Positions 26,184-34,201 of a stretch of 64,000 nucleotides of DNA are shown in pieces (positions within the stretch are counted from its first letter, which is position 1; the number at the start of each line of letters is the position of its first letter). The notes beneath the pieces are model-generated. The model saw only the letters and a list, made by a program, of their open reading frames with translations. It was not told where the DNA came from and made no database searches. The position numbers and the translations under genes were made by a program. This stretch comes from Treponema sp. (GTDB lineage Bacteria; Spirochaetota; Spirochaetia; Treponematales; Breznakiellaceae): contig JAIRRJ010000087.1 in the NCBI GenBank assembly GCA_031256035.1, positions 1 to 64,000 on the forward strand, in the 5' to 3' direction.

Positions 26184-26777
26184 ATGTCAATTGTAGTTGA
26201 GCATGATAAACGGCGGAAGCAAATCCTGGAGAAGGCGCTGCTTGTCTTTATGGACGATGGTTTTGAAGACGCAACTTTTCAAAGAATAGCGGATCGCTGC
26301 GGCATCACCAGGACGACATTGTATCTCTACTTTAAGAATAAAAGGGAAATTTTTAATTACAGTATAAAACAATTACTTATAAAAGCTGAAGACAGTATTA
26401 ATGAAATTCGTATTGATAAATCAATTGATTACATTGAAAAAATAACCAGAGTCATTCTGGATATTTTCAGGCTGCTTGAGCAAAACCGGCGGCTTCTTTC
26501 CGTCATACTTGATTATCTTTTGCATCTTTCAAAAAGCGACGGCAATGTGGAAGAGCGTGTCCGCCGCCGCACTGTCAGACTGCGGCACATTCTGTCTTCA
26601 ATGGTGATTGAGGGTATCAAAGCGGGCGACTTGATAAAGGTAAACATTAAAGTTGCAGATGACTATCTTTACAGTATTATTGAAGCTGCGATTTTTCATT
26701 TGGTTGTGTTAAAACATAAAAGTCTGGGCAATATGGAAGAAATGGTGGTCTTTGCGGTAAAGCAATTCGCGGTGTAG
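26184..26777 (+). CDS. TetR-family transcriptional regulator
   Basis: A 197-residue regulator with the TetR HTH at residues 10-55 (ILEKALLVFMDDGFEDATFQ, then TRTTLYLYFKNKREIF). The C-terminal ligand domain is helical and unassigned. ATG 26184 has GGAGAG upstream. It ends 6 bp before trkA, so it is probably transcribed with the potassium-uptake genes and may control them in response to an unknown ligand. Confidence 0.92.
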   Translation: MSIVVEHDKRRKQILEKALLVFMDDGFEDATFQRIADRCGITRTTLYLYFKNKREIFNYSIKQLLIKAEDSINEIRIDKSIDYIEKITRVILDIFRLLEQNRRLLSVILDYLLHLSKSDGNVEERVRRRTVRLRHILSSMVIEGIKAGDLIKVNIKVADDYLYSIIEAAIFHLVVLKHKSLGNMEEMVVFAVKQFAV

Positions 26778-26783
26778 GATAAA

Positions 26784-28292
26784 ATGCATATCATTATCGT
26801 CGGCGCAGGTAATGTTGGCACTCAGTTAGCTAAATTCCTCATTCAGGAAAAACATGATGTCTCAATTATCGAAGCCAATGAAGATCGCGCCAGACATGCG
26901 TCAAACCGCCTTGATTGCATGGTTATTCATAATGAAGGAAACAATCTGTACACATTGGAAGAAGCCGGAATTGCAAAGGCCGATGCGCTGGTATGTGTTA
27001 CTGATTCCGATGAAGTAAATATGATCGTCTGCGGTCTTGCAGCTTCGCATTTTGCAACGAAGTTACCCGCGCATTTTGACACGCCGGAAGACGCAGCTTC
27101 GGGGAAGCTGGCTTTTCCAAAGCTGTTGAAAATCGCCAGAGTACGCAATGAAGACTATGTGCGCCTGATTCATTCGGGTGGCAGGCAAATTTTGGGTATC
27201 GATCACTTTATTCACCCCGGCATGGAAGTGGCGCGTTCCATAATCAAAGCCATTGAACACGGAGTTATGGGAGACATTATATCGTTTTCAAATACTCCTT
27301 ATGAACTGGGTTCAATTGATATAGCCGGGGGCAGCGCCATGGACGGTCTTGCCCTAAGCGATTACCGCAAACTGGTTCCTCATGAAAGCCTTGTTACTTT
27401 GGTGGAACGTGAGGATGAGGTAATGCTTCCATCGGGCTCTACGGTACTTTCCGGCGGTGATCGCATTCACATTCTTGCGAACGGTAAAAACTTGCCGGGA
27501 ATTTTTCATCTGGCCGGAGATACCCACAGGTCCATCCGTAAGATCGGCATTGTCGGCGGCGGCAAGCTGGGTTCTCTGATAGCGGAAGGGCTGCTGAACG
27601 AAGTCAGCTTTATGAACGAACATTTTAAAAACAGGAAGTCTCCAAAAAAACATGATTTCCTTCTTTCGCTGCTCAGCTCCTTAAAACCGAAAAGCGGCCG
27701 TCATGTCACCATCATCGAAAAAGATTACAGACTCTGCAAAGAGCTGGCCGCCCGCTTTCCTGCTGCGTTGATTTTGAACGAAGATATTTCAGATGAGGGC
27801 TTTGTCAATGAGGAACAGTTGGACAATCTTGATTGTCTGATAGCAACAACCTCGAACCAGGAACTGAATATAATCACTGCAGTATATCTTAAATCCAGAG
27901 GCATTGCGCGTACCATTGCCATGGTTACCGGTTCCGGCTATGCAGTTATGGCAAGGCATTTGGGTGTAGATGTTGTTATCCCAATGCAGTCGGTAGTAAC
28001 GGACTCTATTCTTTCCCATCTTATGGGAAGCGGCGTTAAAGAGATTCATTCAATAGGCGACGGTAATATTGATCTTATCGAAGTTGAAATAGGGAAGAAT
28101 GCGCCGATCATTAATAAACCCATATCAGAGTTTAAAATTTCTACTGGCGGCCTTTTGATGCTGGTAAACCGGGGAAAGGTGTCGTTTATACCAAAGGGCG
28201 ATTATGTTTTCAACGAAGGCGACCGCATTGTCCTTATTACCAGAACAGGCAGTCAGGCGGAAATAGATAAATATTTTAACACGGACAGGTGA
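26784..28292 (+). CDS. trkA: Trk potassium uptake regulatory protein TrkA
   Basis: A 502-residue cytoplasmic gating protein of Trk K+ uptake. It has two RCK repeats: the first with nucleotide-binding loop IIVGAGNVGTQLAKFL at the N-terminus and TrkA_C near 150-225, the second beginning KIGIVGGGKLG near residue 254 and ending with TrkA_C. NAD(H) or ATP binding to these loops gates the TrkH channel. It is longer than E. coli TrkA (458 residues), mainly by insertions such as FATKLPAHFDTPEDA in the first repeat and a Lys-rich segment near 280. It abuts the first trkH gene with no gap. Confidence 0.94.
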   Translation: MHIIIVGAGNVGTQLAKFLIQEKHDVSIIEANEDRARHASNRLDCMVIHNEGNNLYTLEEAGIAKADALVCVTDSDEVNMIVCGLAASHFATKLPAHFDTPEDAASGKLAFPKLLKIARVRNEDYVRLIHSGGRQILGIDHFIHPGMEVARSIIKAIEHGVMGDIISFSNTPYELGSIDIAGGSAMDGLALSDYRKLVPHESLVTLVEREDEVMLPSGSTVLSGGDRIHILANGKNLPGIFHLAGDTHRSIRKIGIVGGGKLGSLIAEGLLNEVSFMNEHFKNRKSPKKHDFLLSLLSSLKPKSGRHVTIIEKDYRLCKELAARFPAALILNEDISDEGFVNEEQLDNLDCLIATTSNQELNIITAVYLKSRGIARTIAMVTGSGYAVMARHLGVDVVIPMQSVVTDSILSHLMGSGVKEIHSIGDGNIDLIEVEIGKNAPIINKPISEFKISTGGLLMLVNRGKVSFIPKGDYVFNEGDRIVLITRTGSQAEIDKYFNTDR

Positions 28293-29570
28293 ATGAAAAG
28301 GCAGTTCTTGCTTGTTTTTCTTGCATGGCTTGGCGCCTGTCTTTTTGGGGCGCTGCCTTTTTATTTTTCAGGTTACATTCCGAATTTTACCGATGCGGTT
28401 TTTGAAAGCACATCTGGTTTTACAACTACCGGTGCTACAGTGTTAGTTGACATTGAGGCTCTTCCCAAATGGCTTTTGTTCTGGCGGGCAATAACCCAAT
28501 GGCTTGGCGGTATGGGAATTGTGCTGCTTGTTGCCGCCCTTCTTCCGCTTTTTGAAGCAGGCAGTTTTCATTTGGTAAAAGCTGATACACATGGTATGCA
28601 TAAGGAAAAGTTTGTTCCCCGCATAAGCCTTGCCGCCAAACTCCTTTGGCTGCTCTACGTCAGCCTGACTGCGCTTCAAATACTCCTGCTTGCTTTTTTT
28701 GGAATGAGCTGGTTTGATGCTGTAACGCACGCTTTTTCTACCATGTCTACAGGGGGATTCAGCGTCCGTAATAACAGCATCGCCTATTACAATTCTCCTG
28801 GAATTGAATGGGTTTGCATTGTTTTCATGTTTTTGGCAGGTTTTAACTTCGCCCTTATCTGGCAGTTACTGCGCGGGAAACTTCGTTGCATAATGCGCAG
28901 GAAACCGGATGCTGTTATTCGCAACAGTGAAGCAAGAGCCTATACAGGAATTGTTCTGATTGCAGCGATCATCATCACTATTGCAATTTTCCCTAAAAGC
29001 CCCTCTTTCGGAACCGGTGAAGTACACCGAGCATTACGGCAGGCTTTTTTCCAGGTTACTTCACTAATCAGTACCAGCGGTCTGTACAGCGCTGACTACA
29101 GCCGGTGGCCGTCTGCTGCGCTGGGAATATTGTTTTTTCTTTTGTTCATCGGAGGCTGTTCCGGTTCAACTGCCGGAGGGATTAAGGTCATCCGTTATGT
29201 GATACTTTCCAAACAAATGTGGAATGAAATGAAACGTGTTGTATACCCTAAAGGGATTTTTAGTATTCAGCTTAATGGAAAGAGCGGGAAAAAGGCGGCT
29301 GTTCACGGTGTGGCAGGTTTTGTATTTCTTTATTTTTTGATTCTCTTTTTTACCGCCCTTCTTGTCAGTACAAGCGGCGCTGATGTTTTTTCTTCCATCA
29401 ATACGGCGGTCATCTGTCAGGGGAATACCGGTCTGGGGCTTGGTGATCCGGGAGTTTTCAAATTTTTTCCGGATTATGTGAAATGGGGACTTTGCCTTGT
29501 GATGATAACAGGCAGGCTGGAACTCTGGGCTGTTCTGATATTGTTTACCGGGGATTTTTGGCGGAAGTAG
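28293..29570 (+). CDS. trkH: Trk/Ktr-type potassium transporter, membrane subunit (first copy)
   Basis: A 425-residue polytopic membrane protein of the TrkH/KtrB family. Selectivity-filter regions are visible as ESTSGFTTTGATV, STMSTGGFSVRN, SLISTSGLYS and CQGNTGLGLGDP, four pore loops each with the conserved Gly. It lacks the N-terminal pair of helices that the neighbouring paralogue keeps, so it is the shorter version. Encoded directly after trkA, which presumably supplies its gating ring. Confidence 0.93.
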   Translation: MKRQFLLVFLAWLGACLFGALPFYFSGYIPNFTDAVFESTSGFTTTGATVLVDIEALPKWLLFWRAITQWLGGMGIVLLVAALLPLFEAGSFHLVKADTHGMHKEKFVPRISLAAKLLWLLYVSLTALQILLLAFFGMSWFDAVTHAFSTMSTGGFSVRNNSIAYYNSPGIEWVCIVFMFLAGFNFALIWQLLRGKLRCIMRRKPDAVIRNSEARAYTGIVLIAAIIITIAIFPKSPSFGTGEVHRALRQAFFQVTSLISTSGLYSADYSRWPSAALGILFFLLFIGGCSGSTAGGIKVIRYVILSKQMWNEMKRVVYPKGIFSIQLNGKSGKKAAVHGVAGFVFLYFLILFFTALLVSTSGADVFSSINTAVICQGNTGLGLGDPGVFKFFPDYVKWGLCLVMITGRLELWAVLILFTGDFWRK

Positions 29571-29571
29571 C

Positions 29572-31029
29572 ATGAAACAGAAGCGTTTTGCCAAACAATA
29601 TATTCTTATCCGGGTACTGGCGGCGCTGTTGGGATTTATTCCTGTAATAATGTTTTTCCCGCTGATAATGGCAATAGCATTAGGTGAAACAGTTATGATT
29701 CGCGCCTTTGCCATTCCCATGTCCCTGATTGTCGCGCTGGCTCTGGCAAGTTTCATTTCCCTGCGCAGAAAGAAACTCAATCTTAACGCAAGAGACGGAT
29801 TTTTTCTGGTTTTTGCTACATGGGTTTTGGCAAGTTTTTCAGGCTCAGTTCCATTTTATCTTTGGAATTTAAGTTTTACCGATTCCTTTTTTGAAAGCGC
29901 CTGTGCCTTTGCAACTACAGGCGCTACTATAATCGGCGATATTGAAGCGCTGCCCCGTTCGCTGCTTTTATGGCGCAGTCTGGCACATTGGTTCGGCGGT
30001 ATCGGAATTGTAATGATTTCAGTGGCCTTGTTCCCGCTTTTGGGATTTGGCGGATTCCAGCTTATCAAGGCTGAAGAACCAGGACCTGAAAAAGAAAAAA
30101 TAACGCCGAAAATAGCGGTTACCGCCAAGCTCCTTTGGCTGGTATACGGAACACTCACATTGATACTTTTCAGCCTGTATATATTTGGGGGTATGAACTG
30201 GTTTGACGCTGTCTGTCATTCATTAACGACCATGGCTTCAGGCGGGGTAAGCATAAAAAACGGCGGTATTGCATCATATAATTCAGCTTTTATTGACGCA
30301 GTTACTACGGTTTTTATGCTGCTCACGGCGATCAATTTTACTCTGTACTATCGTCTGCTCCGGGGAAAATACCACGAATTGAAAAACAACACCGAGCTAC
30401 GCACGTACTTATGTCTTTTCATAATCGCATCGCTAATTATAACATTTTCGCTTGTTCCGGTTTATGGTTCCGTTTCAAATGCATTTCGTTATGCGTCATT
30501 CCATAGCATCTCTGTTCTTTCCACCACAGGTTCTGCAATTGCCGATTATGAACAATGGCCTGGTATTGCAAAAATGATTATTTTTGGACTGATGTTTTTA
30601 GGCGGTTGTTCCGGCTCTACCGCAGGGGGAGTTAAAGTTATACGTCATGCGATACTTTGGAAACAGGCAAGAGGCGAATTGCGAAGAATTATTTATCCTC
30701 AGGGAATTTTTAATATACAAATTAACGGGCGGATAGGGCGGAAGGATATAGTTTACGGAACTGCAGGTTTCTTTTTCATGTACTTTTTTGTAATCACCAT
30801 CGTTACACTCATCACCGCAGCCTCAGGCATAGACCTTTTTTCATCATTTAACGCCGCTCTTTCAGTTACCGGCAACATTGGAACTGGTTTCGGTTTAATC
30901 GGTCCAAAGGGTAATTTCAGTTTTTTCGCGGATCACATCAAGTGGCTTTTTTCATTTGTGATGATTGCCGGACGGCTTGAAATGTGGACGGTGTTCGTTC
31001 TTTTTACCACAGTGTATTGGCGCAAGTAG
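29572..31029 (+). CDS. trkH: Trk/Ktr-type potassium transporter, membrane subunit (second copy)
   Basis: A 485-residue TrkH paralogue. Pore loops appear as ESACAFATTGATI, TTMASGGVSIKN, SVLSTTGSAIAD and SVTGNIGTGFGL. It has two additional N-terminal helices (about 10-32 and 40-60) compared with the first copy, which matches full TrkH architecture. ATG 29572 follows the first copy by 1 bp. Only one TrkA is encoded for two channel subunits, so either both share it or they assemble as a mixed dimer. Shared blocks such as the GGCSGSTAGG(I/V)KVIR motif show they come from a duplication. Confidence 0.93.
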   Translation: MKQKRFAKQYILIRVLAALLGFIPVIMFFPLIMAIALGETVMIRAFAIPMSLIVALALASFISLRRKKLNLNARDGFFLVFATWVLASFSGSVPFYLWNLSFTDSFFESACAFATTGATIIGDIEALPRSLLLWRSLAHWFGGIGIVMISVALFPLLGFGGFQLIKAEEPGPEKEKITPKIAVTAKLLWLVYGTLTLILFSLYIFGGMNWFDAVCHSLTTMASGGVSIKNGGIASYNSAFIDAVTTVFMLLTAINFTLYYRLLRGKYHELKNNTELRTYLCLFIIASLIITFSLVPVYGSVSNAFRYASFHSISVLSTTGSAIADYEQWPGIAKMIIFGLMFLGGCSGSTAGGVKVIRHAILWKQARGELRRIIYPQGIFNIQINGRIGRKDIVYGTAGFFFMYFFVITIVTLITAASGIDLFSSFNAALSVTGNIGTGFGLIGPKGNFSFFADHIKWLFSFVMIAGRLEMWTVFVLFTTVYWRK

Positions 31030-31116
31030 TAATGTGCGGCATTTACCGTCTACCCCCTTGACGAGGTACGGTTTTGTAGAGGACTAAATTACTAGCTATT
31101 CTTTACATTAGCAGGA

Positions 31117-31211
31117 AAATGTTGCATACCTCACTATGACCGCAGCGCGTAACCTCAACCGAGCCACAACGTGGCGAAGGTTCCCCTCTTGACGACCAGC
31201 TAAAGCTGGTC
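31117..31211. repeat. 95-bp structured dispersed repeat, copy 1
   Basis: Between the second trkH and guaA. It matches copy 2 (54168-54262) over 95 bp without gaps and with 10 differences. It contains the nested hairpin AACC-GAGCCACAACGTGGCGAA-GGTT and ends in GACCAGC-TAAA-GCTGGTC. In copy 2 the latter is GACTTGC-TGAA-GCAAGTC: two base pairs changed on both sides. Orientation and transcription are unknown. The rest of the 31030-31290 gap shows no gene. Confidence 0.7.
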
Positions 31212-31290
31212 TATTGTCAGTGGTCATGAATGATTTTTCCGGCGCTGGAATGTGTAGAATTACTCATCCACAACCTTCGGTTGCTGTTTG

Positions 31291-32283
31291 TTATTCCCAC
31301 TCAATCGTTGCGGGGGGTTTGCCTGAAATATCGTAGGTTACCCGCCCGATTTCTTTTACAGAGCCGGTGATGCGGGCTGATATTTCCAAAAGGTCTTTCA
31401 TTTCAAAAAGGTATGGTTCCGCGGTCATGCCGTCAAGCCCTGTGATGGCGCGTAACGCAATAACCCAGCTGTACTTGCGCATGTCACCGGAAACGCCAGT
31501 GGAGCGGATAGGCAGGAGTACCGCGAAAGCCTGCCAGATTTCGTCATATAAGGCGCTGCCCGCAGGACTGCGGCGCTGTTTCAGTTCTTCGATAAAAATT
31601 GCGTCCGCTTCGCGCAGAATGTCGCACTGTGTTTTGGTGACTTCGCCAAGTATGCGCACCGCAAGCCCCGGCCCCGGAAAGGGATGGCGGCTGATGATTT
31701 CTTCATCCAGACCGAGGCAGCGTCCCAGTTCGCGGACTTCGTTTTTGTAAAGTTTTTCCAGCGGTTCAATGATCCTGCCCGCTTTGCGCTTCGCTTCCAC
31801 GAGCGGGCTGCCCACATTGTGATGGCTCTTGATTACGTTTGTTTTTCCGCCGCTGCTTGCTGTGCTGCCGCTTTCGATTACATCGGCGCGGATAGTCCCC
31901 TGAGCAAGAAAATAATTTTCCGGCAGCCCAAGACGGGCGACTTCCCTCTCCTGAATCGTGATAAACAAATCGCCGATGGTTTTGCGCTTTTCTTCTGGAT
32001 CGATTTTGCCCTTAAGCGCGGAAAGAAATTCATCTTCGCAGTGGACAATGTGAAGGTATTTCGTTCCCAGCCGCGCCAGTGTCGTTTTAACATAATTTGT
32101 TTCATTTTTGCGCATGAGGCCAGTGTCCATGTACATTAGATGCACCTGTTCGCTGTCGAGTATTTTAAGGAGCAGCGCCCCGACCACCGTTGAGTCAACG
32201 CCGCCGGAAATAAGCAGCAGCACCGGGTTTTCACCAACACGGGTTTTAAGAGACTGACGCTGTTCTTCAATAAACTGATTCAT
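31291..32283 (-). CDS. guaA: GMP synthase, ATP-pyrophosphatase and dimerisation part only
   Basis: A 330-residue XMP-to-GMP amination core. The PP-loop SGGVDSTVV is at about residue 26, the GTIRADVIESG and SHHNVG motifs follow, then HPFPGPGLAVRILG and the C-terminal RVTYDISGKPPATIEWE typical of GuaA. The N-terminal glutamine amidotransferase domain (about 190 residues in one-chain GuaA) is absent, and no class I amidotransferase gene is in the window. The enzyme must use free ammonia or a separate GATase subunit. I place the start at ATG 32281-32283; a GTG at 32301 inside purA would add six residues. It follows purA by 5 bp, joining the AMP and GMP branches in one operon. Confidence 0.92.
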   Translation of the reverse strand: MNQFIEEQRQSLKTRVGENPVLLLISGGVDSTVVGALLLKILDSEQVHLMYMDTGLMRKNETNYVKTTLARLGTKYLHIVHCEDEFLSALKGKIDPEEKRKTIGDLFITIQEREVARLGLPENYFLAQGTIRADVIESGSTASSGGKTNVIKSHHNVGSPLVEAKRKAGRIIEPLEKLYKNEVRELGRCLGLDEEIISRHPFPGPGLAVRILGEVTKTQCDILREADAIFIEELKQRRSPAGSALYDEIWQAFAVLLPIRSTGVSGDMRKYSWVIALRAITGLDGMTAEPYLFEMKDLLEISARITGSVKEIGRVTYDISGKPPATIEWE

Positions 32284-32288
32284 ATGTT

Positions 32289-33515
32289 TTACCGCGCCCA
32301 CGGTGATTTGCGGATTATTGTTGCCTTGCGGTCGTAACCAACCGACACAATATCAACCGGAGTTTCGCAGTAACGCTCAATGAATTCGATGTATTCCATT
32401 GCCGCAACGGGGAATTCTTCGTAGGTGAGCGCGCTTGCAAGTGATTTTTTCCAGCCGGCAAAAGTCCGCAGTATTGGTTTGGCGTTGTTCAACGCTTCAA
32501 TTGAAGCGGGGAAAGTTTCTACTATTTTGTCTCCGATGCGGTAGCCGGTGCAGGCTTTTATTTCTTCAAAGGTATCGTATACATCAAGGTGCGTCATCAC
32601 AAGGCTGTCGATGGAATTTGTAAGGCAGGCATAGCGAAGGGAGACCAAATCAAGATAGCCGCATCTTCTGGGTCTGCCGGTGGTAACGCCGTATTCGCGG
32701 CCTGTATCGCGGACAAAGCGGCAAAGTTCGTCTTCCGAGTTGGGATCGAACTCGCTGGGCAGGGGACCGTTTCCGACACGGGTCGAGTAGGCTTTGAAAA
32801 CTCCAAGCACTTTGTCGATGGCGCGAGGTCCGACACAGCCGCCGACAGCCGCGCCTGCCGCGCAGGACATTCCGCTTGACACATAGGGATAAGTTCCCAA
32901 ATCAAGATCGAGCAGCGTCCCCTGCGCGCCTTCAAAAAGCACCTGAGAATTTTTCCTGTGCATCAGATACGCGCTAAGATCGACCGACATGGCAAGGAGT
33001 CTGTCGATGTACGGCGCAAGAAAATCGCGGTCTTCTTTTTCCAGTTCATTGAGCTTATCTTTCCATGCAAGATCGGCGATGCGGATACCGTCTCGCTCGC
33101 TTTTCATGGAATAGCTGATTCCGATGCCGCGGCCTGTAGTGCCGATTGGTTTTTTACGCGCCGCATCTCTTTCCTTATCAATTTGAATATATCTCGGCAG
33201 CACAAGGTGAGCACGGTCAGAGATAAGAATTCGCCCCTTGGTATCAATTCCGCGGTCTTCCAGCATTTTGATTTCATCGAACAACGCCTTGGGATCGATT
33301 ACCATGCCGGCGCCCAGGATAGTGATTTTGTCAGGATAAAAAATCCCCGAAGGGATCAGGTGCAGGGCGTATTCCTCACCGCCGATGACAATGGTATGCC
33401 CCGCATTTGCTCCGCCAGCGAACCGCACAATTATCTGCGTTTCGTTTGCAAGATAATCAACAATTTTTCCCTTTCCTTCATCGCCCCATTGAGCGCCGAT
33501 AACTACGATTTTCAA
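32289..33515 (-). CDS. purA: adenylosuccinate synthase
   Basis: A 408-residue enzyme that makes adenylosuccinate from IMP, aspartate and GTP, the first step from IMP to AMP. Visible motifs: GAQWGDEGKGK at the N-terminus, the GGANAGHT loop, TTGRGIGISYS, and FEGAQGTLLDLDLGTYPYVSS, with TTGRPRRCGYLDLV later. The start is TTG at 33513-33515, with CAGGAG 6 nt upstream; no ATG fits the conserved N-terminus. Length is slightly below that of the E. coli enzyme (432). It heads a purA-guaA unit. Confidence 0.95.
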   Translation of the reverse strand: MKIVVIGAQWGDEGKGKIVDYLANETQIIVRFAGGANAGHTIVIGGEEYALHLIPSGIFYPDKITILGAGMVIDPKALFDEIKMLEDRGIDTKGRILISDRAHLVLPRYIQIDKERDAARKKPIGTTGRGIGISYSMKSERDGIRIADLAWKDKLNELEKEDRDFLAPYIDRLLAMSVDLSAYLMHRKNSQVLFEGAQGTLLDLDLGTYPYVSSGMSCAAGAAVGGCVGPRAIDKVLGVFKAYSTRVGNGPLPSEFDPNSEDELCRFVRDTGREYGVTTGRPRRCGYLDLVSLRYACLTNSIDSLVMTHLDVYDTFEEIKACTGYRIGDKIVETFPASIEALNNAKPILRTFAGWKKSLASALTYEEFPVAAMEYIEFIERYCETPVDIVSVGYDRKATIIRKSPWAR

Positions 33516-33641
33516 TGAATACTCCTGTTATGAAACAATACTCATACTTTATCAGATTTTTTTTTTTTGTAACAATGCAGCGAAAAGGTATGCCTTGTTT
33601 TTGACGCTGCTTTCTGATATTGTGATGTGAAGGAGCCGCAC

Positions 33642-34127
33642 ATGGAAAAGATTACGAGTTTTCAGGTTGATCATCTCCGGTTAAAACCGGGGGTTTTTGT
33701 TTCCCGAAAGGACAAGTTCGGAGATGTGATTCTTACTACCTTTGACCTTCGTTTCAAAGAGCCAAACAGGGAGCCGGTGCTGGATCAGCCCGCGCTTCAT
33801 ACAATCGAACATCTGTGCGCCACTTTTTTACGCTCCCACAAAGATTGGGCGCCGCGGGTTGTATACTTCGGCCCGATGGGCTGCCGAACGGGTTTTTATC
33901 TGATTTTGGAAGGCGAACATAAATCCCCGGAGATTCTTCCCCTGCTTCTGGAACTGCTTGGGTGGATAGAAAATTTCGAAGGCGCTATTCCCGGCGCTTC
34001 CGCCGCCGAATGTGGTAACTGGCGCGAACAGAACATTGAAATGGCAAAATGGGAATGTAAAAGGTACGCGGCTCTCTTAAAAAAACCAGCCGGAGAAAAC
34101 CTCAATTATCCGAGCGATGTGGTTTAG
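33642..34127 (+). CDS. luxS: S-ribosylhomocysteine lyase
   Basis: A 161-residue LuxS that splits S-ribosylhomocysteine into homocysteine and DPD, the precursor of AI-2. Metal ligands H53 and H57 are in HTIEHL and C124 in SAAECGNW; the reactive cysteine is C81 in GPMGCRTGFYL. ATG 33642 with AAGGAG upstream is preferred to GTG 33627, which overlaps the ribosome-binding site. It appears to stand alone. Its main role may be recycling of methionine-derived thiols; no AI-2 receptor is visible. The AI-2E name of the permease at 38176 reflects a family label and not proven AI-2 export. Confidence 0.95.
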   Translation: MEKITSFQVDHLRLKPGVFVSRKDKFGDVILTTFDLRFKEPNREPVLDQPALHTIEHLCATFLRSHKDWAPRVVYFGPMGCRTGFYLILEGEHKSPEILPLLLELLGWIENFEGAIPGASAAECGNWREQNIEMAKWECKRYAALLKKPAGENLNYPSDVV

Positions 34128-34188
34128 CGGGGCTGTCCAAACAACTTTTCGGACATCACCGAGTATTCCCTAACTTTCAATAATTTTA

Positions 34189-34201
34189 TATAATACCCCC
34201 A
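34189..34201 (+). promoter_or_regulatory. -10 element next to a leaderless ATG (glyS)
   Basis: TATAAT at 34189-34194, then ACCCCC, then ATG at 34201. There is no Shine-Dalgarno sequence and the 6-nt spacing equals that of four other genes in the window. No convincing -35 box is seen. Confidence 0.5.
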
